The translations under genes and the position numbers were made by a program. A DNA stretch of 5,816 nucleotides from Candidatus Heimdallarchaeota archaeon. GTDB taxonomy: Archaea > Asgardarchaeota > Heimdallarchaeia > Heimdallarchaeales > Heimdallarchaeaceae. Position 1 is the stretch's first letter. Each line of letters begins with the position of its first letter. A model generated the notes under the pieces. That model worked only from the letters and a program-made list of their open reading frames with translations. It searched no databases and had not been told where the DNA came from. Positions 5,790 to 5,816 of the stretch are shown piece by piece. The DNA is taken from assembly GCA_023135215.1 (NCBI GenBank), contig JAGLTP010000536.1, positions 1-5,816 of the forward strand, in the 5' to 3' direction.

Positions 5790-5816
5790 AAATATTTAGT
5801 GTTTGTATGCAGATAA

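Noticed and set aside
5108..5791. Plus-strand open frames of 69 and 94 codons opposite the Roadblock-like gene
   Set aside because: Their translations are Ser/Phe/Ile-rich in the way expected for the complement of a Lys/Glu-rich gene, and no ribosome site or motif supports them.
1..5816. CRISPR array, insertion sequence or long direct repeats
   Set aside because: I found no regularly spaced repeats, terminal inverted repeats or transposase-like protein on either strand.

Overview
This 5.8 kb stretch looks like chromosomal DNA from an archaeon. The strongest evidence is a two-gene archaeosine unit (arcS and a RaSEA-type radical SAM enzyme), since archaeosine is an archaeal tRNA modification. 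Further support comes from the start of an archaeal winged-helix/riboflavin-kinase gene, an intron-less tRNA-Lys behind a BRE/TATA-like promoter, and Shine-Dalgarno sites of the GGTG/GGTGA type. The DNA is AT-rich, and the last gene encodes two tandem Roadblock/LC7-like domains. That combination would suit an Asgard (possibly Heimdallarchaeia-like) genome, but this assignment is inference.

Layout. Positions 1-149 (minus) hold the 5' end of a riboflavin kinase gene that runs off the left edge. A promoter region of about 130 bp separates it from a divergent plus-strand group: an isochorismatase-fold protein that lacks the usual catalytic cysteine (280-855), a small S-adenosylmethionine-dependent methyltransferase of the DNA-methylase type with an altered catalytic motif, SPIY (900-1601), and tRNA-Lys(UUU) (1618-1694, CCA encoded), packed 16 nt behind the methyltransferase stop. 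Oligo-T tracts follow the tRNA. Next come arcS (1772-3676, TTG start) and raSEA (3673-4743), which overlap by ATGA. Converging on them, with a 12-bp gap, is the Roadblock-like gene on the minus strand (4756-5670, with a coding-looking extension up to 5789).

How the genes work together. ArcS attaches lysine to preQ0 at position 15 of tRNA, and RaSEA cleaves the adduct to give archaeosine, so the overlapping pair encodes two consecutive steps. The neighbouring tRNA-Lys carries the G15/C48 pair expected of a substrate. The isochorismatase-like protein, the methyltransferase and the Roadblock protein have no visible functional link to archaeosine.

The most notable anomaly is at the 5' end of the Roadblock-like gene. 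The first ATG in the main frame (5670) would remove the first helix and strand of the first Roadblock-like domain. The missing part is encoded directly upstream in the same frame, but without any ATG/GTG/TTG. It joins an upstream ATG (5789) only through a -1 shift at an A8 run that contains the heptamer A-AAA-AAG and is followed at once by TAG. This may be a homopolymer error in the assembly, a real frameshift mutation, or programmed frameshifting or slippage.
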